A stretch of 7,843 nt of DNA from Pseudomonadota bacterium. Its GTDB lineage: Bacteria > Pseudomonadota > Alphaproteobacteria > Acetobacterales > Acetobacteraceae. Numbering within the stretch: the first letter of the stretch is position 1; every line of letters starts with the position of its first letter. Below, one piece after another: positions 6,900 through 7,843 of the stretch. The notes beneath the pieces were generated by a model, which saw nothing but the letters and a program-made list of their open reading frames with translations, was not told the DNA's origin and ran no database searches. The stretch spans positions 1 through 7,843 of the forward strand of contig JAKBCH010000073.1 in assembly GCA_021808055.1 (NCBI GenBank), in the 5' to 3' direction. The position numbers were made by a program, and so were the translations under genes.

Positions 6900-7054
6900 A
6901 AGTAGGACCCCTTGTATACCACACTAAGTCATTGATTTAAAATAGAAAATTGAATCAAGTAGGGGCCCCGATCGGCACCGATCGCCCCCTTTTGCCGGCC
7001 GATTTTCTGTTTTAAATCAATAGCTTAAAGTATATTTTAGCGGAGATCCTACTT
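6900..7054. mobile_element. 155-bp MITE-like inverted-repeat element
   Basis: The stretch starts AAGTAGGA (6900-6907) and ends with its reverse complement TCCTACTT (7047-7054). A longer inner inverted repeat pairs 6926-6951 with 7001-7026, with 22 of 26 positions matching. The segments between outer and inner arms are diverged and differ in length by two bases. A third AAGTAGGG lies at 6957-6964, next to GGGGCCCC (6962-6969) and the dyad CGATCGG/CCGATCG (6969-6984). There is no coding capacity. No clear target-site duplication is seen (CACGA on the left, GGCTG on the right). It could be a non-autonomous element, or two abutting IS ends. It coincides with the 5' loss of the serine recombinase gene. 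Confidence 0.5.
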
Positions 7055-7403
7055 GGCTGCCGATTCACAGGCTGAGGAGCCTGTTTTGACCGAAGCGAAA
7101 TTGGATAGGCTCTCGGCATCTATCCGGAGCGCCCTGCACACAGCACCGCCGGAGATGCGCAAAGCGTACATCAAGCTGTTCGTAAATAAAGCCGTGATCA
7201 GCAAAACTGAAATTCAGCTCTCAGGACCAAAGCAACTGCTGACCCAGGTGGCTTTGACGGACCTGCCGTCAACACCAGCCGAAGTTATTACTTATGTTCT
7301 AGAATGGCGTCCCCAAGGGGATTCGAACCCCTGTTACCGCCGTGAAAGGGGGATAAATAGGGTACGGATACGTCCCATATTGTTCAGTAACTATATGATA
7401 TAG
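7053..7403 (+). pseudogene. Large serine recombinase, C-terminal remnant
   Basis: About 116 codons read LTEAKLDRLSASIRSALHTA, PPEMRKAYIKLFVNKAVISK, TEIQLSGPKQLL... and then VLEWRPQGDSNPCYRRER. The part R.AY..LFV..V......I.I.GPK..L is the usual tail of resolvase-family large serine recombinases that carry a zinc-ribbon/coiled-coil region. The catalytic serine domain and everything before the tail are missing. The frame is only open from 7041, just inside the MITE-like element, with a TTG at 7053 as the sole start-like codon, so it is not expected to make an active enzyme. The codons for WRPQGDSNPCYRRER are the antisense of a tRNA-Glu 3' end, so the gene ends in its own attachment site. The last 17 residues after RRER are adventitious read-through. 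Confidence 0.65.
7305..7350 (-). other. att core: 46-nt 3' fragment of tRNA-Glu(UUC)
   Basis: Read on the minus strand, the sequence begins CCCTTTCACGGCGG, covering the anticodon loop CUUUCAC with anticodon UUC. It continues with variable-region AACA-type bases and the T arm GGGGTTCGAATCCCC, then the acceptor end TTGGGGACGCCA. It differs from the remembered E. coli tRNA-Glu 3' half at one position. The match stops abruptly at 7351, where the anticodon-stem C is expected, so the 5' half (D arm and 5' acceptor strand) is missing. It cannot make a tRNA. A 3' fragment of this kind, next to recombinase genes, is a standard attachment-site footprint. Confidence 0.85.
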
Positions 7404-7435
7404 AATAATTTAATATCCTGTACTGTTCAATACTG

Positions 7436-7456
7436 TACGGCATCGTATATGCCGTA
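7436..7456. promoter_or_regulatory. Perfect 8-bp dyad, possible operator
   Basis: TACGGCAT (7436-7443) and ATGCCGTA (7449-7456) form a perfect inverted repeat around CGTAT. It lies in the AT-rich stretch about 55 bp upstream of the leader ORF and 200 bp upstream of the integrase. Another short dyad, CTATAT-G-ATATAG, is at 7391-7403. This placement fits an operator or an integration-protein binding site; no specific regulator is recognised. Nothing coding is supported in 7404-7510. Confidence 0.3.
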
Positions 7457-7510
7457 TAGACACAACGCGGTAATATGGGGTAATGGGGGAAAATAATATA
7501 AGGAGTGCCC

Positions 7511-7654
7511 ATGGCATCGGACTCATCCGCGTTTTTTGTAACTGCCCTGGTATTTACTGCATCTTTTAGCGCGGATGCCTCAAAAAGCATCCGCGAGGCA
7601 TCCGCAGGGCATCCGCGCCTTGTCTCGTGCTGTGAGAATTTGACCGAAAGGTAA
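7511..7654 (+). CDS. Possible 47-residue leader ORF upstream of integrase
   Basis: The ATG at 7511 has an excellent AAGGAG site at 7500-7505 with a 5-base spacer. It opens a frame starting MASDSSAFFVTALVFTASFS and ending CCENLTER, with TAA at 7652-7654. That stop is only three bases before the integrase ATG, so translational coupling is plausible. The N-terminal part is moderately hydrophobic. No family is recognised. The 11-bp repeats lie inside it, so the coding reading may be accidental. The best evidence is the strong ribosome-binding site plus the tight spacing. Confidence 0.35.
   Translation: MASDSSAFFVTALVFTASFSADASKSIREASAGHPRLVSCCENLTER
7570..7619. repeat. Three 11-bp-spaced GCATCCGC repeats plus inverted copy
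   Basis: GCATCCGC occurs at 7587-7594, 7598-7605 and 7609-7616, with an exact 11-bp period, about one helical turn. An inverted copy at 7570-7578 (CGCGGATGC) pairs perfectly over nine bases with 7587-7595 across an 8-base loop. A partial copy, TCATCCGCG, lies upstream near 7524-7532. Same-face spacing just ahead of an integrase gene suggests arm-type or excisionase-like protein binding sites, or an autoregulatory operator. The roles are inference. Confidence 0.6.
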
Positions 7655-7657
7655 GAC

Positions 7658-7843
7658 ATGCCCCGCCGTGCCCGTGATGAACGCCTAGACACTCGGACAG
7701 CCCGGCTGGCCCTCCCGGTACGGCGTGAACCCTATTGGCGGCACTTTCAGGAAGGCCGGGCGATTGGCTACAGGCGCATATCGGGCAAGGCCGGAACATG
7801 GCTGGCGCGCTATTATGATGCTGCCGGTGAACGGGTGCGGAAA
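7658..7843 (+). CDS. Tyrosine-type site-specific integrase, N-terminal part (runs off window)
   Basis: Sixty-two codons run to the last base of the window with no stop. They read MPRRARDERLDTRTARLALP, VRREPYWRHFQEGRAIGYRR, ISGKAGTWLARYYDAAGERV, RK. The pattern LDTRTAR..LPVR.EPYWR....GRAIGYR....GTW.AR.YD is the familiar start of alphaproteobacterial phage-type integrases, whose first roughly 70 residues form an arm-binding domain ahead of the core-binding and catalytic domains. The catalytic Arg...His-X-X-Arg...Tyr residues would lie beyond the window. The ATG at 7658 is chosen because family homology starts there and AAAGG sits about 7 bases upstream. The gene reads away from the tRNA-Glu att fragment about 300 bp to the left, so it probably belongs to an integrated element extending rightwards. 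Confidence 0.8.
   Translation, partial: MPRRARDERLDTRTARLALPVRREPYWRHFQEGRAIGYRRISGKAGTWLARYYDAAGERVRK

Noticed and set aside
7305..7380. Complete tRNA-Glu gene
   Set aside because: The match stops at 7350; the D arm and 5' acceptor strand are absent on the 5' side.
7587..7619. CRISPR-like array
   Set aside because: The repeats are 8 bases with 3-base gaps, far too short for repeat-spacer units.
7384..7692. Minus-strand frame of 102 codons upstream of the integrase
   Set aside because: No ribosome-binding site or recognisable family; it overlaps the integrase start and the repeats, and its low-complexity end comes from AT-rich DNA.

Overview
The window looks like chromosomal DNA of a moderately GC-rich alphaproteobacterium, most likely an acetic-acid-bacterium relative (Acetobacteraceae). 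This rests on the style of the Hint-domain beta-helix protein, the IS5-type and IS21-type transposase remnants, the GST family and the integrase family. It is inference from recognised sequence style; no database search was possible.

Left part (1-2593): an intact-looking potassium-sensing two-component pair. The 3' three-quarters of kdpD (sensor kinase; the N-terminal KdpD domain lies off the left edge) overlaps the start of kdpE (response regulator) by four bases. A 223-bp AT-rich spacer follows. It holds a weak promoter candidate and a stem-loop that would cover the ribosome-binding site of the next gene.

Middle (2817-5450): one large gene for an 877-residue protein. Two tandem copies of a repetitive beta-helix module are followed by a C-terminal Hint (Hedgehog/intein-like) domain of the Hint_2 type. 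There is no visible signal peptide or outer-membrane barrel.

Right part (5451-7054): a graveyard of gene and IS fragments. In order they are a piece of a LysR-type regulator, an IS21 istA remnant with an in-frame stop, a frameshifted IS5-family transposase remnant, and a decayed GST / haloacid dehalogenase gene pair. The dehalogenase fragment has lost its nucleophile. The GST has an internal stop, and its thioredoxin-fold piece lies on the opposite strand, which suggests an inversion. A 155-bp MITE-like palindrome closes this stretch.

Far right (7053-7843): the 3' end of a large serine recombinase gene reads antisense through a 46-nt 3' fragment of tRNA-Glu(UUC). Beyond it are repeats, a possible 47-codon leader ORF and the start of a tyrosine integrase that runs off the window. 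The tRNA fragment has its 5' side facing the integrase and its 3' side facing the recombinase. This is what is expected at the shared att core between two elements integrated in tandem at one tRNA gene. The stable housekeeping-like left half thus abuts an integration hotspot whose left occupant has mostly decayed.
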